Shown piece by piece: positions 17,044-28,500 of a DNA stretch of 64,000 bases. The translations under genes were made by a program, and so were the position numbers. The notes under the pieces are model-generated. The model saw only the letters and a list, made by a program, of their open reading frames with translations. It searched no databases and had not been told where the DNA came from. The DNA is taken from assembly GCF_014762745.1 (NCBI RefSeq), contig NZ_JABURJ010000104.1, positions 33,135 through 97,134 on the forward strand. The letters are read 5' to 3'. Origin of the DNA: Kangiella sp. (GTDB lineage Bacteria > Pseudomonadota > Gammaproteobacteria > Enterobacterales > Kangiellaceae). Position 1 is the stretch's first letter, and the number at the start of each line of letters is the position of its first letter.

Positions 17044-20018
17044 CTACGGAACTTGGCTCTTTGTGATATCCAGTTTGTAATTCAGAGTTTTACTTTTTTT
17101 GCTTAAATCTAGATGGTAATCACCGAAGCGATTAATATGCTCGGTTCGATACGGTGAAAGAAACTTCAGCACCTCTTCTGAAACTGGGATTTGACGGTGC
17201 TTCAATTGCGATAGAACTTCTGACATGGATTGAACGTTATGCAAAATAACCAGATTAGCTACAAGTTGATTGTACTTAATGACCTTACGCTGTTCGTGCC
17301 GGACATTCTCAGCAATAATGCCGTCACCGCCAAAAAACAACCACTTGGTGAAGTTATTGAACTCTTCACTTTTGTTGGTGGCTGCATGAATGGTACGCCT
17401 GAGCTCCACATCACCGATGTACTTCAGTAAGAATGCTGTTCGGATCACTCGTCCTAACTCCCGAAACGCAAAATACAGTCGATTCTTCCGACTGTAAGTG
17501 CCTAAGCGTTTGAGTATGGTCGATGGCGCTATTTTGCCGGCTTGGATAGACAGCGCCACACGCAACATATCAGGCAGATGTCGCTCTATTAGTGACCAGT
17601 TAATATTACCTCTAAACAATCGGTTAATGTGTTTATATTTAACGCGACCATCCGCTTTATAGAATACCAGCTTCTTGATGTTCCGTATTCGGGGCATCAA
17701 ATCAATACCGAGTAAGTAAGCTAGGCCAAAGACAGTCGTGCTTTGAGCCTGAGTGTCACCATGAATCACATCAGGTTGAATGTCCGATTCATTTTTAATG
17801 AGACCATCAAGAATATAGATAGCCTCGTAGACGCCGCAAGGAATGAAATGACTGAATAACGCGATGTAAGTATCCGAGACATGGTAATAGCCAATACCAC
17901 CATAGCCGCCGTAACGGATATGATATTCTGACAACAGGTTTTGCTCATATACGTTCCACTTGGTTCCGTCAGCAGAGGCCGATTTGCCTGTACCCCAGTA
18001 AGATGGCAACTCAAATTTATTATAAGCATTCACGGTTTTCACAATAGCTTTTTCAAGCTTCTCCTCAGTGACATGCTTTAGATTCAGCCAAGCAACTTGC
18101 TTGCGGGTTAAGTTTTTGATGGAGCGTGCCGTTTGAGTTGGGCCAAGATTACAGCCATAACAAAAAAGCGTTGAAATAAAGCGCTTGCGCGGATTATCAA
18201 GTTTACTCTCAAAGCCTGATATGGGTTTAAATAGCTTGTGGGCGTCCAGCCATTGCTCTGATTCCACTAGAATATCGACAATGCTCTTTTCCTCAAGAGA
18301 GTCTCGTAAGGCTTCATCCAGCTGCTTGAGCTGTTTGGGCTCTGGAGTATTCTGATGTCTTCTGATCACAAGCTGATCGTTATTGAAGTCTAGAAACTCA
18401 TTGGATTGAAATTGCTCGTCCACCTGAGCTGATAACTCGCTAAGCGTTTCTTTTAGTTCAGTCACAAAGGTTTTGCTATCCTCTGAAAACCCTAGCATAT
18501 TGGTGTATTCAGGCAGGCCTTGTTCGTACTCATCCCAACTGATTAGTTCTTTACGATAATCTGAATGCTCCTGGCTGTAACGAATGAATAAATCACCTGA
18601 ACTGAGTTCGTTCTTGATCCGAGACAACACGCATAACTCGAAGTATTTGCGGTTAATCGTTTTCGTGTCTGCGTTGAATATCAGCTTCTTCCATTTATCG
18701 TTCATCCAAGGCTGTGCGACAAAGTCATCATAGTGGCCGAGCTCCTGCTTGTGGGTATTTCGATACTCCAAGATGATTTCTAGCGCCCTTAGGATCGAAT
18801 TATCTTCAGATGATGAGCCTAGAGCTCTAAAAGCTCCAAACAGTTTAGAAGCTGGGCTCGTTGCGGCTTATACAATTTAAGCATGAAGGGATAATAATTA
18901 TTTCCGGCATAGGCTAAGTGCTCTTCACACTCTGCCAATAGTACTGATGGCTCTTCGCTCATGGCGTTTCGGATATCTTCCAGTGACGGCTGTATGTCAG
19001 CTTCATTATCACCATAAGTTTTTAAGACATTACGAAATTGGTTGATGAGCTTTTCCGTTCGCTGAGTATGCTCCTGGTGGTATTCCATCAGCCGAGTCTC
19101 CGCAGACTGGTGCAACTTATTCAGTTTACGCTTAAAGATACCCGCCACATCGTCTAACGATTGACTTAATTTTGACTGGATCAATAGCACCATCAGTGTG
19201 TAACGTTTAGCTTGCTTCATTTCTTTTAAGTGAAAAGCATCCAGTGAACGAGCTTCTAAAGTGTAATGGTGTTTTTTCGTTAACGGTAAGAATTCCATAT
19301 TTGGCAATCGTTCGACCAAGTCTTGTAGCCATTTCAAATGTTGAAGGTAGCTTTTGACTTCTTTATTTGTAGGCTTTTTGACCTCCCGTTTAATCGAGTC
19401 CCAGCGCGTTTTTCTTCCAGAGCTATTGAGCATTTTATCCAACTCAATTGTCATCTCATGATTCAGCTTTTTATGTGTTTGCTTGAAATAGGTATCGTTG
19501 ACCTGCTTTTTAGCTGATTTGGCATGTTTAACCAGAGTTGAGAAGCCTGGTAATTCATAGCGCTGTTTAACCAGCTCCTCGATAACTACATTGATAACAT
19601 CAGCGAGCTCATGCTTTTTTTCTGATGCTTCGGATGAAAGCTTATGAAGCAATAATGTTGCTGTATTATTATTCTCAATAAGCTTAATGTTTAGATACCG
19701 CCTCACTAAAATCTTTAAACGGGTTCGACTCCCACCCCTGTCAAAGCGTGCTAAGTACTTTTTGGGAGTGTCGCCCATTTTCATCAGCTCAGAAATATGA
19801 GTAACAATCTTGTTTGGGATGTCAGAAGATTTGAGAAAATACCCTAAGCGCTGAGTTAATTTAATATGAACTAACAGGGCAAGCTGATCTAATTTGCGCC
19901 GGCGATGCTGGCGAATATAGGCCATGTCCTCTGGTGTCGGTGTATATACAGACTATAATTCAGACTGACTCATGTTGGGTTTAATGCGCGGGTAAGCGGT
20001 TTCATTGATTGTTGTCAT
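17044..20018 (-). pseudogene. tnpA: Tn3-family transposase with nonsense and frameshift
   Basis: Two ORFs (18819-19925 and 17044-18771) join into one Tn3 transposase of about 990 codons. The start at 20018 (MTTINETAYPRIKP) is followed by an in-frame TAG at 19953-19955 (codon 22). A one-base loss near 18845 separates LLNCLELLEL-stop from the correct continuation LFGAFRALGSSSEDNS. The catalytic half is intact, with ADGTKW, HGDTQAQSTTVFG and FAFRELGRVIRT carrying the D-D-E residues. It is a recent pseudogene, since all other regions remain open. Translation from the Met at 19925 would bypass the stop but not the frameshift. Confidence 0.88.
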
Positions 20019-20279
20019 AGAGATATAAAATAACGTCCACGGATATCATGGCCAATTAGGTGGCTTGATCATTTGGTTACCTTTTAAAGGTTCAGCTGTT
20101 TAGCTCAGTCGCTACACCTTGCACCTTACCTATAGTAATATTTAATGTTGCGCAGTTTAATGAACCCGCCCTAGACATTTCGTGCTCAAGTTCACTCTAT
20201 ATTGAATTAATGCTTAACATTCATATTTCATGAGGCCTGTGGAACATTGTAGTCTTCATTCCAGTTTTATTGTATTGCA

Positions 20280-21221
20280 CTACTTGAGTGGCTCAATAAA
20301 GCGTTGCTGAATTCGATTATATGAATCTATGTAGCGTAGAGCCGTTTTGGGATCTTTCCAACCAACGTACTCCATTAAATCTTTGAGACTCCAATCATTA
20401 CTGTCTGCCCATGAAGCAAATCCTCGGCGTAAAGAATGACTGCTAAAGCTCTCAGGATGCTCAAGCCCTGCATCCCTGGCGCAATCGCGCACGATATTGA
20501 TGATGGTATTCGGCGTCATATTGTGTTGGTTGAAATGCCCCCAGCGATCGATCCCGATAAACAGTGGGCCCTCGGTTAATTCAGCAGCTGTTATCCAGTC
20601 CTGATAGGCGGTGACTGGGCAGAGTTTTTGCAGAGCCGGTACTTTATAGGTCGTACCTTTATTGTTTCTATCGCCTTTGGAGTTTGGCAAATACAATGAC
20701 ATTCCTTTATTGGGGATCACGATTACGTGCTCAATGTAGATGTTGGTGAGTTCATCTGCACGAAAGGCTCGCCAGAACCCGAGCAGCAGAATGGCTTTGT
20801 TTCGGATATGCCTTAAGCGCTGCCAGTAATCTTTACTTTCTGTAATCAATGAATCCAACGACTGAATAATGGTGTCGAGCTCTTCTAACTGAAGCGGTCG
20901 AGCCTGCTTAGGTTGGTACGGATGCGTTTGACGTATGCCTTTCATCACCTGTTTAACCAGGGGAGCTTTCGTGGGATCGGGAAAACCGTACTCATTGTGC
21001 CATTTAGCGAGTACGGCCAAACGATGTGCTAAGGTACTGGACGACAACTTATCGGCATAGTGACTGAGGTACTGCGCAATCGCATCAGGTGTTGCAGGTA
21101 ACAGGCCGCCCCAGTGACGCTCATAGTGCTCAACGGCGGCACGGTAACTGCGTACCGTGTGTTCTCGAGTGGCGGCGTTGACGTAAAAGCTGACTAAATC
21201 AGTATTTTTAGAATCGGGCAT
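20280..21221 (-). CDS. tnpS: Tyrosine recombinase, TnpS-like cointegrate resolvase
   Basis: A 313-residue site-specific recombinase. The N-terminal core-binding domain (residues 10-105) is followed by the catalytic domain with Arg154 (GFWRAFRADEL), His262 and Arg265 (SSHSLRRGFASW), Trp288 and the nucleophile Tyr297 (TALRYIDSY). It is divergent from a KfrA-like gene and sits next to a Tn3 transposase, as tnpS is in Tn4651. There it resolves cointegrates at a site between the two genes. An alternative is an unrelated integrase, but the context favours TnpS. Confidence 0.85.
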   Translation of the reverse strand: MPDSKNTDLVSFYVNAATREHTVRSYRAAVEHYERHWGGLLPATPDAIAQYLSHYADKLSSSTLAHRLAVLAKWHNEYGFPDPTKAPLVKQVMKGIRQTHPYQPKQARPLQLEELDTIIQSLDSLITESKDYWQRLRHIRNKAILLLGFWRAFRADELTNIYIEHVIVIPNKGMSLYLPNSKGDRNNKGTTYKVPALQKLCPVTAYQDWITAAELTEGPLFIGIDRWGHFNQHNMTPNTIINIVRDCARDAGLEHPESFSSHSLRRGFASWADSNDWSLKDLMEYVGWKDPKTALRYIDSYNRIQQRFIEPLK

Positions 21222-21279
21222 GATTGCGTGTTATGTACGGCTTTGCCTCATCATATCGCCCAAAAACGCACATCACAAT

Positions 21280-21298
21280 AGATAATCTACTATTATCT
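21280..21298. other. Candidate resolution core site for TnpS
   Basis: AGATAAT, a five-base spacer CTACT, then ATTATCT form a perfect inverted repeat in the 176-base gap between tnpS and tnpT. Tyrosine recombinases bind such short inverted arms around a 5-8 base crossover region. The position matches the resolution site of Tn4651-type elements. Functional assignment is inference. Confidence 0.5.
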
Positions 21299-21341
21299 AA
21301 AATGAATTTTCGAAAGCTATAGACACGTAGATGACACAGTA

Positions 21342-21363
21342 ATAATATGTATATACATATTAT
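21342..21363. promoter_or_regulatory. 22-base perfect palindrome upstream of tnpT
   Basis: ATAATATGTAT is followed by its exact complement ATACATATTAT, 34 bases before the tnpT start. A dimeric factor such as TnpT itself could bind here for autoregulation or for the resolution complex. AT-rich promoter elements may overlap. No factor can be assigned with certainty. Confidence 0.45.
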
Positions 21364-21397
21364 GTATTACATTACAAAATAATCAGAGACTTAAAAA

Positions 21398-22348
21398 ATG
21401 GCGCGCACAGGCATCTCTCAATTTGACGTTGAAAAAGCATATAAATCATTGACTTCACAGGGTGTAAATAACCCATCAATTGATGCAATACGAGCTGAGC
21501 TGGGTAACACTGGCTCCAAAACCACTATCTCAAAATACCTCAAAGACATTAAAAAGACCCGTACTAACGGTACACTCACCGAGGTCAAAGTCTCCGACGC
21601 CATTGGGCACCTGGTAAGCCAGCTTGCTGCCAGGCTCAACGCTGAAGCGAATAAAACCATTGAAGACATGGAGCAAGCCTTTGATAAAGAGCGTAAGTCT
21701 TGGAATCAAGAAAAGTCAGGACTTGAGGAGTCGTTAAGCCAAGCCACAGAGCAAAATAAAGCTCTAAGTGATAACATTCACTCACTACAGGCGAAGCTCA
21801 ATACTGCTAGCCGTGAGAGTGAGCAACTGAACACTGAGTTGCAAGGTATTCAAAGTGACTTGAAAGAACTTACAGCCGTTTGTGGACAAAAAGATGAACG
21901 AATTATCGATCTGGAGAAGAGTCTGCAACACAGTTATGACAACTTGAGCCACTTCCGCGAATCCGCTAAAGAACAGCGTGATCAACAAGAGCGCAAGCAC
22001 GCTGAAGAAGTGTCGGGATTGCGAGCAGAGCAGCGAAAGCTGGGGCAAACCATTGCCTCTCAACAGTCAGAACTCACGCAGTTGAACCGTCAGAACGCTG
22101 AGCTAATCACCGAAAAGCGGTTGTTGGCCAAGTCACAGCGCGAACTTCAAAACTCATTAAAAGCGTTAACTGAACAGGTGCAGTCAGCCAGTACTGACAG
22201 AGAGGAGCTACTAGCGCAACTTGATGCTATAACCAAAGAAAACAATGAGCTAAACACTTCCGTTGTTCAGCTAGAGCATGAGGTTGAGGAATTGAAATCG
22301 CCCGAGAAACTCGCAAAAAAACAGGAAGTAGCCAAGTCTAAAAGCTAG
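21398..22348 (+). CDS. tnpT: KfrA/TnpT-like DNA-binding coiled-coil protein
   Basis: A 316-residue protein. The first about 60 residues form a KfrA-type helix-turn-helix (FDVEKAYKSLTSQG, NTGSKTTISKYLKDIKK). The rest, from about residue 75 to 300, is an uninterrupted coiled coil rich in Glu, Gln, Lys and Leu. In Tn4651, TnpT is the accessory factor for TnpS in cointegrate resolution, and the divergent arrangement seen here is the same. Plasmid KfrA proteins share the architecture, but nothing else plasmid-like is nearby. Confidence 0.8.
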   Translation: MARTGISQFDVEKAYKSLTSQGVNNPSIDAIRAELGNTGSKTTISKYLKDIKKTRTNGTLTEVKVSDAIGHLVSQLAARLNAEANKTIEDMEQAFDKERKSWNQEKSGLEESLSQATEQNKALSDNIHSLQAKLNTASRESEQLNTELQGIQSDLKELTAVCGQKDERIIDLEKSLQHSYDNLSHFRESAKEQRDQQERKHAEEVSGLRAEQRKLGQTIASQQSELTQLNRQNAELITEKRLLAKSQRELQNSLKALTEQVQSASTDREELLAQLDAITKENNELNTSVVQLEHEVEELKSPEKLAKKQEVAKSKS

Positions 22349-22468
22349 CCTTTAAGCACAAAGCTGTGTAATAGTTGGTTAGTATCCACTTATCTTTTGT
22401 AAACTAACTGATAATCTGCTAGTCTACTGCCCTGCATTTATGAGAACGAGTAGAGACTCTTTTTTACC

Positions 22469-22834
22469 GTGAACCGTCAACTTTTAACTTTCGCTCTAGC
22501 CATATTGATTGCCCTGCAATCGGTAGTTGCTGTGGCGGACGTTCATCAGTTTCATCAATCCGGTTCTGAGCATCTTACTTTTGATCACGAGCATCAAAAA
22601 GCTCACTCTTCTCCAATACCAGATGATGACAAGCGTTGGTTAGAATCAGAAAAGAGCAAAAGCTACCAGCTTGATTGCCACCATTGTTGTCACTGTCATG
22701 GCTCATCACACCCTTTCTTTCTGGGTCGCCAAGATATCTCTGCTTCTCTTTATCAAAAGGGTGCTATTTTAGGCAACCCTTCCCATTACCGTTCCCATAT
22801 AGCCTTCCCTGATAATCCCCCTCCGATCAGTTAA
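22469..22834 (+). CDS. czcI: CzcI-like small periplasmic metal-binding protein (copy 1)
   Basis: The 121-residue product starts at GTG and has a signal peptide (residues 1-23), a His-rich segment (HQFHQSGSEHLTFDHEHQ) and a central Cys/His cluster, CHHCCHCHG, then ends with PDNPPPIS. It directly precedes a czcCBA operon, the place occupied by czcI in known cobalt-zinc-cadmium operons. The second czc operon here (35881) has an equivalent gene with the same layout and non-ATG start. The role is probably metal sensing or regulation of efflux in the periplasm; this rests on position and composition. Confidence 0.65.
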   Translation: MNRQLLTFALAILIALQSVVAVADVHQFHQSGSEHLTFDHEHQKAHSSPIPDDDKRWLESEKSKSYQLDCHHCCHCHGSSHPFFLGRQDISASLYQKGAILGNPSHYRSHIAFPDNPPPIS

Positions 22835-22932
22835 ATACAGTACAAATAAACTTTTATTCTGAGGTATAGCGTTGTGCAAATGCCAACCCAGCTGTACCTG
22901 ATGTACTTTGATTTTAATTGTGAGGAAATTTC

Positions 22933-24165
22933 ATGAAGAAACTATCCGTTTCTTATGCGATGTGTGCCGTTATTTATTTGCTGTCGGCTTCGGCGCAAGC
23001 GCAACCCGTTGATTGGGAGCGCTGGCTGGCATCACAGATAAAGCAGCACCCAGACATCATCGCGGCCCGCGAGCAACTGCAAGGCTCGGAAGCTACTGCG
23101 GACGCAGCGGAACAGCCACTTTACAACCCGGAGTTATCTTCTGAGCTGGAACAGGTTGGTGAAGAAAATAACTACCGTGTAGGTGTTTCTCAAACGGTTG
23201 ACTGGTGGGATAGACGAGGTGCTAAACAGCAGCAGGCGGCTTTTATCCGACAAGCAGCCAAAGCCCAGTATCAGCAACAGGTTATGAGTAAGACTGCTGA
23301 GGCTCTATCAGCATTGGTTGAGTGGCGTGCCAGTAATCAAGCCGCCATTATTGCTCAGGCACAAAAAGAGCAGCTTAATGCATTATTGCAAGTGGCTGAA
23401 AAGCGCCAAAAAGCAGGGGATATAGGCACTATTGATGCTGAGCTCACCTTTCTATCTTTATCAAAACAGCTGGCACAGGTCGCTGAGCTTGAAGTCGCTT
23501 TGCAAAAAGCCGAAAGCAGAGTGCGCGAACTTTTGCCACAGTGGACTCCTGAAAAAGGAGGCATTCCCGAAGATTTCTGGCCTTCGGAGCCAGTGTCCAT
23601 TACTGACCAGGAGTTGTTACAACATCCCTATGTTGCCAGCGCTCAGGCTCGCTGGAAGTCCATCAAGGAAGAGGCCGAAGCAACCCGCCGCGCAGCCAAA
23701 GCAGAGCCGACCTTTGGAGTCAATGCTGGTCGCGACGGTGGAGAAAATACTGTCGGCCTGACCTTCTCGATTCCTTTGAATGTACGTAATGACTACAGTG
23801 CCGAAACTCGTGTGGCTAATCGTGCAGCACTAGAAGCAGAGGCCCGATTCTTGGCCGTTTATCGCAATCTACGGTTTGACTGGCAGGCTGCACAAGCTGC
23901 CTGGAAACGTTATGACGAGCAATACCGACGCTGGCTCGAGCTGGCTCGTGGCAGAGTTGAAAATAGTGCTGACTTGTTGGAACGCCAGTGGCGAAGCGGT
24001 GATCTATCAACAACTGACTACCTGCTCGCTCTCAACCAGCGTTCGGAGAGCCTGCTGGCAGGAATCTCACTCGAAAAGCACACACAACTTGCGTTAACCG
24101 AAGTGTTGCTGCACTCCGGCCAGCTCAGAGCTGTTGCACCAACTGCGACTAAGCCACTGAATTAA
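22933..24165 (+). CDS. czcC: CzcC-type outer-membrane efflux channel subunit
   Basis: A TolC-superfamily protein of 410 residues with a signal peptide ending near SASAQA. Two OEP repeats are visible, with long amphipathic helices (LASQIKQHPDIIAAREQLQG near 30; ALVEWRASNQAAIIAQAQKEQ near 120) and the second-repeat VGLTFSIPLNVRN near 275. It forms the outer-membrane duct of an RND cation exporter with the next two genes, czcB 10 bases downstream and czcA 16 bases further on. Confidence 0.9.
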   Translation: MKKLSVSYAMCAVIYLLSASAQAQPVDWERWLASQIKQHPDIIAAREQLQGSEATADAAEQPLYNPELSSELEQVGEENNYRVGVSQTVDWWDRRGAKQQQAAFIRQAAKAQYQQQVMSKTAEALSALVEWRASNQAAIIAQAQKEQLNALLQVAEKRQKAGDIGTIDAELTFLSLSKQLAQVAELEVALQKAESRVRELLPQWTPEKGGIPEDFWPSEPVSITDQELLQHPYVASAQARWKSIKEEAEATRRAAKAEPTFGVNAGRDGGENTVGLTFSIPLNVRNDYSAETRVANRAALEAEARFLAVYRNLRFDWQAAQAAWKRYDEQYRRWLELARGRVENSADLLERQWRSGDLSTTDYLLALNQRSESLLAGISLEKHTQLALTEVLLHSGQLRAVAPTATKPLN

Positions 24166-24175
24166 AGATAGGATA

Positions 24176-25492
24176 ATGAACATGAATAGATTATTGATAG
24201 CGATGCTAAGCGCCGCAATGACTGCACCAAGCATAGGGCTTGCAGAAACGATGAGTGGTGAGGCGCACGAACATGATAAGAGCAAGCCTGCTCAAGAGGT
24301 TATTGAGCATAAGGATGATGCGTCTCACAAGGAGCACCCATCAAATGCCACGGATGAACATGAGCGTCATGGTGATACAAAACATGGGTCTAGCGATAGT
24401 TCCCACAATGAAAGTCATGATGATGCGGGACACAGCGAAAGTAATACTGAAGAAGATGGACATGGGCATCAAGAAGAAGCTTCTGCCACTACGGCACTAA
24501 ATGCTACTCAAATGACGATTGCTGATATCCAGGTTGCTCCTCTCACTGCCGAGCGCGTTGATTATGAGTTCTACGCACCAGGGGAAGTTCTTTCTAATGG
24601 ATACACTAGCTACATAGTGTCACCGCGAGTAGCTTCCGTTGTATTACGTCGTCACGTAGCATTGGGCGCTCATGTCGAACAAGGTCAGCCACTGGTAACC
24701 CTGTTCAGTGAGGATGTGGCGCAGGCCCAGGCAGACTATCGCACCGCTTGGCCTGAATGGGAAAGAGTCCGCAAGCTCGGTCGCAAAACCGTTGGAGAGC
24801 AGCGTTATATCCAGGCCAAAACCAGCTGGGAGGCTGCTCGGGCAACGTTGCAGGCCTATGGGTTAGCTGAGTCAGATTTGCAGTCTCTGGCATCGCAAGA
24901 TATTAAGGCATTGGGCGAATATACCCTACGTGCCGAAACCGATGGTTCTGTGTTATCTGACGACTTCGAGCAGGGGCAGCGCGTCGAAGCTGGTTCTCCT
25001 CTGATCAAGCTGGCCAATGAGAAGCAGCTCTGGGTCGAAGCACACCTTCCAGCAGATCAGTCTATATCACTTCCGCTCGGTACATTGGCTGACATTGTGG
25101 CTGGTGATATCCGAATTCAAGGCAAGGTATCCCAAGAAGCACATACCATAAACCCCGTTACACGAACCCGAACAGTGCGCTTATTGGTGGACAACCTGGA
25201 GCATAGGCTGCATCCGGGACAGTTTGCAGAGGTCTTCTTCCGTTTTCGTACAGAAGAGCCGGTATTGGCTGTGCCAGAGTCAGCACTGATGCGAAATCCC
25301 GATGGAGACTGGGCAATTTTTGTAGAAGAGAGTCCAGGGCAGTTTCGCTCTCAAGAAGTTGAACTAAAGCGAGCACTAGGTTCGTTGCGTGAAATTAACG
25401 GCATTGTTCCCGGAACACGTATTGTTACCGACGGTGCCTTTTTTGTTGCTTCACAAATCGCCAAAGGCGGTTTTGATCCGCATAACCACTAA
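24176..25492 (+). CDS. czcB: CzcB-type membrane fusion protein with His-rich N-terminus
   Basis: The 438-residue periplasmic adaptor links CzcA to CzcC. A signal peptide is followed by a long stretch of His, Asp, Glu and Ser (about residues 24-105, for example SGEAHEHDKSKP), which should bind divalent cations. Then come barrel-sandwich and hairpin parts (ASVVLRRHVALGAHVEQGQPLVTL; YTLRAETDGSVLSDDFEQGQRVEAG) and a C-terminal membrane-proximal domain. Adaptors with such leaders are typical of Zn/Cd/Co exporters. Confidence 0.9.
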   Translation: MNMNRLLIAMLSAAMTAPSIGLAETMSGEAHEHDKSKPAQEVIEHKDDASHKEHPSNATDEHERHGDTKHGSSDSSHNESHDDAGHSESNTEEDGHGHQEEASATTALNATQMTIADIQVAPLTAERVDYEFYAPGEVLSNGYTSYIVSPRVASVVLRRHVALGAHVEQGQPLVTLFSEDVAQAQADYRTAWPEWERVRKLGRKTVGEQRYIQAKTSWEAARATLQAYGLAESDLQSLASQDIKALGEYTLRAETDGSVLSDDFEQGQRVEAGSPLIKLANEKQLWVEAHLPADQSISLPLGTLADIVAGDIRIQGKVSQEAHTINPVTRTRTVRLLVDNLEHRLHPGQFAEVFFRFRTEEPVLAVPESALMRNPDGDWAIFVEESPGQFRSQEVELKRALGSLREINGIVPGTRIVTDGAFFVASQIAKGGFDPHNH

Positions 25493-25508
25493 GCATTAAG
25501 GAGACTCT

Positions 25509-28500
25509 ATGTTTAATCGAATTGTCGATTGGGCGGTCACTAACCGTTTGCTGGTGGCGATTGCGCTCATTACACTAACGGTCAGCGCCTTTTTTATTAT
25601 TCCAAGGCTGAATCTTGATGCATTTCCGGATGTTACCAACGTTCAGGTCTCGGTCAATACTGAAGCTCCTGGCTTGGCTGCTGAGGAAGTCGAGCAGCTG
25701 ATAACCTATCCGATTGAAGCTGTCATGTACGCTCTGCCTGATGTAGAAGAAGTAAGGTCTATTTCAAAGACTGGCTTGTCTGGCGTTACTGTTGTGTTTA
25801 AGGAAGGCACTGATATTTACTTTGCCCGGCAACTGGTATTCGAGCGACTTCAGGCTGCCAAAGAGCTGATTCCAGAGGGCGTTGGTACACCCGAAATGGG
25901 GCCAAACACTTCTGGGCTGGGGCAAGTCTATCAGTATTTACTGGTTGCCGAACCCGGTTCGGGTTTCGATGCCATGGAGCTACGCAGCTTAAATGACTGG
26001 GTGGTCAAGTTGTTGCTTATCCCGGCCGAAGGCGTGACTGATGTGCTGTCTTTCGGCGGTGAGGTGCGTCAGTATCAGGTCGATCTGAATCCGTCAAAGC
26101 TGTTATCTTACGATCTGACCCAGGACGATATCATGGCGGCTCTGGAGCGTAACAACACCAATGTTGGCGGCTGGTATATGAACCGTGGTCAGGAGCAATT
26201 GGTGATCCGAGGTACCGGCTGGCTCGATCATGGCAAGCAAGGGCTGGAGCAGATCCGTCAAGTTCCCCTGAAAACGGTGGATGGCACCACTATCACCGTA
26301 TCGGATGTAGCCAAAGTGAATCTGGGTAGCGAAATCCGCCAGGGCGCAGTGACCATGACACGCCGAACTTCGGATGGGAAAGTTGAGACACTAGGCGAAG
26401 TCGTCTCAGGCATTGTATTAAAACGTTTAGGCGCCAATACCAAAAGCACCATTGATGGGGTTAATGCCCGTATCGAGCGTATTAATCAGGCGTTACCGGA
26501 AGGAGTTAAGTTCGAGGCTTACTATGATCAGGCCGATCTGGTGACGCAAGCGGTTGATACCGTTGTCAATGCTCTGTTACTGGCGTTTGTCTTCATTGTG
26601 GTCATTTTGGCGCTGTTCCTAATGAATTTGCGTGCTACCTTACTGGTACTGATCTCAATTCCAATTTCCATCGGTATTGCTTTGATGGTGATGGCGTGGT
26701 TTGGTCTTTCGGCAAACTTAATGTCTCTAGGCGGTATTGCCGTGGCCATTGGCATGCTCGTGGATGGCTCTGTAGTGATGGTCGAAAACATGTTCAAACA
26801 TTTGACCCATCCCGATGCCACCCATGACAAAGATAGACAGACAATGGTTCAGGATGATCCAGATCCTGTTGATGCAGCTCATGATAGCCATGGGATTGCT
26901 TTACGCTTGCAAGAAGCTGGCAGAGAGGTAGCAAGACCTATATTTTTTGCGACAGCAATTATTTTAGTTGTCTTCATGCCGCTATTCAGTTTCGAAGGGG
27001 TCGAAGCCAAACTGTTCCAGCCGATGGCTATCAGTATCATGCTGTCTATGCTGTCCGCGCTGGTTGTAGCTTTAATCATAGTCCCAGCATTAGCCACCTA
27101 CCTGTTTCGCAAAGGGATACGCCCGCGGGAGAGTTTCGTCTTGAAACCACTTGATAAACTCTACCGCAAGGGTTTGTCGTGGGCTATGAGCCACAGTAAG
27201 GTCGTCGTTGGTATTGCTGTAACGCTCGTGGTTGCGGCAGCTTTAGTAATACCGCGTCTGGGTACCGAGTTTGTGCCTGAACTCGAAGAAGGAACGGTCA
27301 ACCTCCGGGTAACTCTCGCTCCGTCCTCCAGCCTGGATACTGCGCTTGAAGTCGCTCCAAAACTCGAAGCAATGCTGATGGAATTCCCGGAAGTCACCTA
27401 TGCGTTATCACGCATTGGACGTGCCGAAATTGGCGGTGATCCAGAGCCAGTGAATAACATTGAGATCTATATTGGTCTTAAGCCAGTGCCAGAATGGACC
27501 AGCGCCGATAATCGTTATGAACTTCAATCCCTGATGGAGCAAAAGCTGGAACAACATCCCGGATTGCTGTTCAATTTTTCACAACCAATTGCCACCCGTG
27601 TGGATGAGCTGTTATCGGGGGTTAAAGCGCAACTAGCGATAAAACTCTTTGGTAAAGATCTTGATGTGCTGGCTGAAAAAGGGCAGGCAATTGAGGCAGT
27701 GGTCAAAAAGATCGACGGTACGCGTGATGTTGCCATGGAGCAAATTGTCGGTGAAGCTCAATTGGTCGTAAAGCCCAATCGCCGCGCATTGTCTCGTTAT
27801 GGACTCGACGTAGCGGATGTCATGGAAGTGGTTCGAAATGGGCTTGGCGGTGCCAGCGCTGGACAAATCATCAATGGTAACGAACGTTATGATATCTATG
27901 TTCGGTTGGATGAACGTTTTCGCCAAGATCGCGAAACTATTGCTGACCTTCGTTTGCAGGCACCTTCAGGAGCCTGGGTTCGCCTTGGTGATGTAGCCTC
28001 TGTAAATATTGCTTCCGGCCCGCCGCAGGTTCGCCGAGATGATGTTCAGCGCAGAGTAGTCGTTCAGGCCAATGTGCAAGGGCGTGATATGGGCAGTGTG
28101 GTAGCAGATATTCGCGCAGCGATTGCTGAACAAGTTGATTTGCCAACGGGTTACTCCGTGGATATAGGTGGACAATTCGAAAATCAACAGCGAGCACAAA
28201 AGCGTCTGTCGCTGGTCGTGCCATTATCGCTGGCGCTTATTGCCTTGTTGCTTTACTTTGCCTTTGCTTCGGTTGGTCAGGCTATGCTGATCCTGGTAAA
28301 TGTACCTCTAGCCGTTATTGGTGGGGTGTTCTCACTCTGGCTGTCAGGGCAGTATTTATCAGTGCCCAGCTCGGTCGGATTTATTACCCTGTTTGGCGTC
28401 GCGGTACTTAACGGTGTAGTGATGGTTGAAAGTATCAATCAGCGTATCAAGGATGGCCTACCTGTCAGTGAAGCCGCTTTTGATGGTGCCGTATCCAGGC

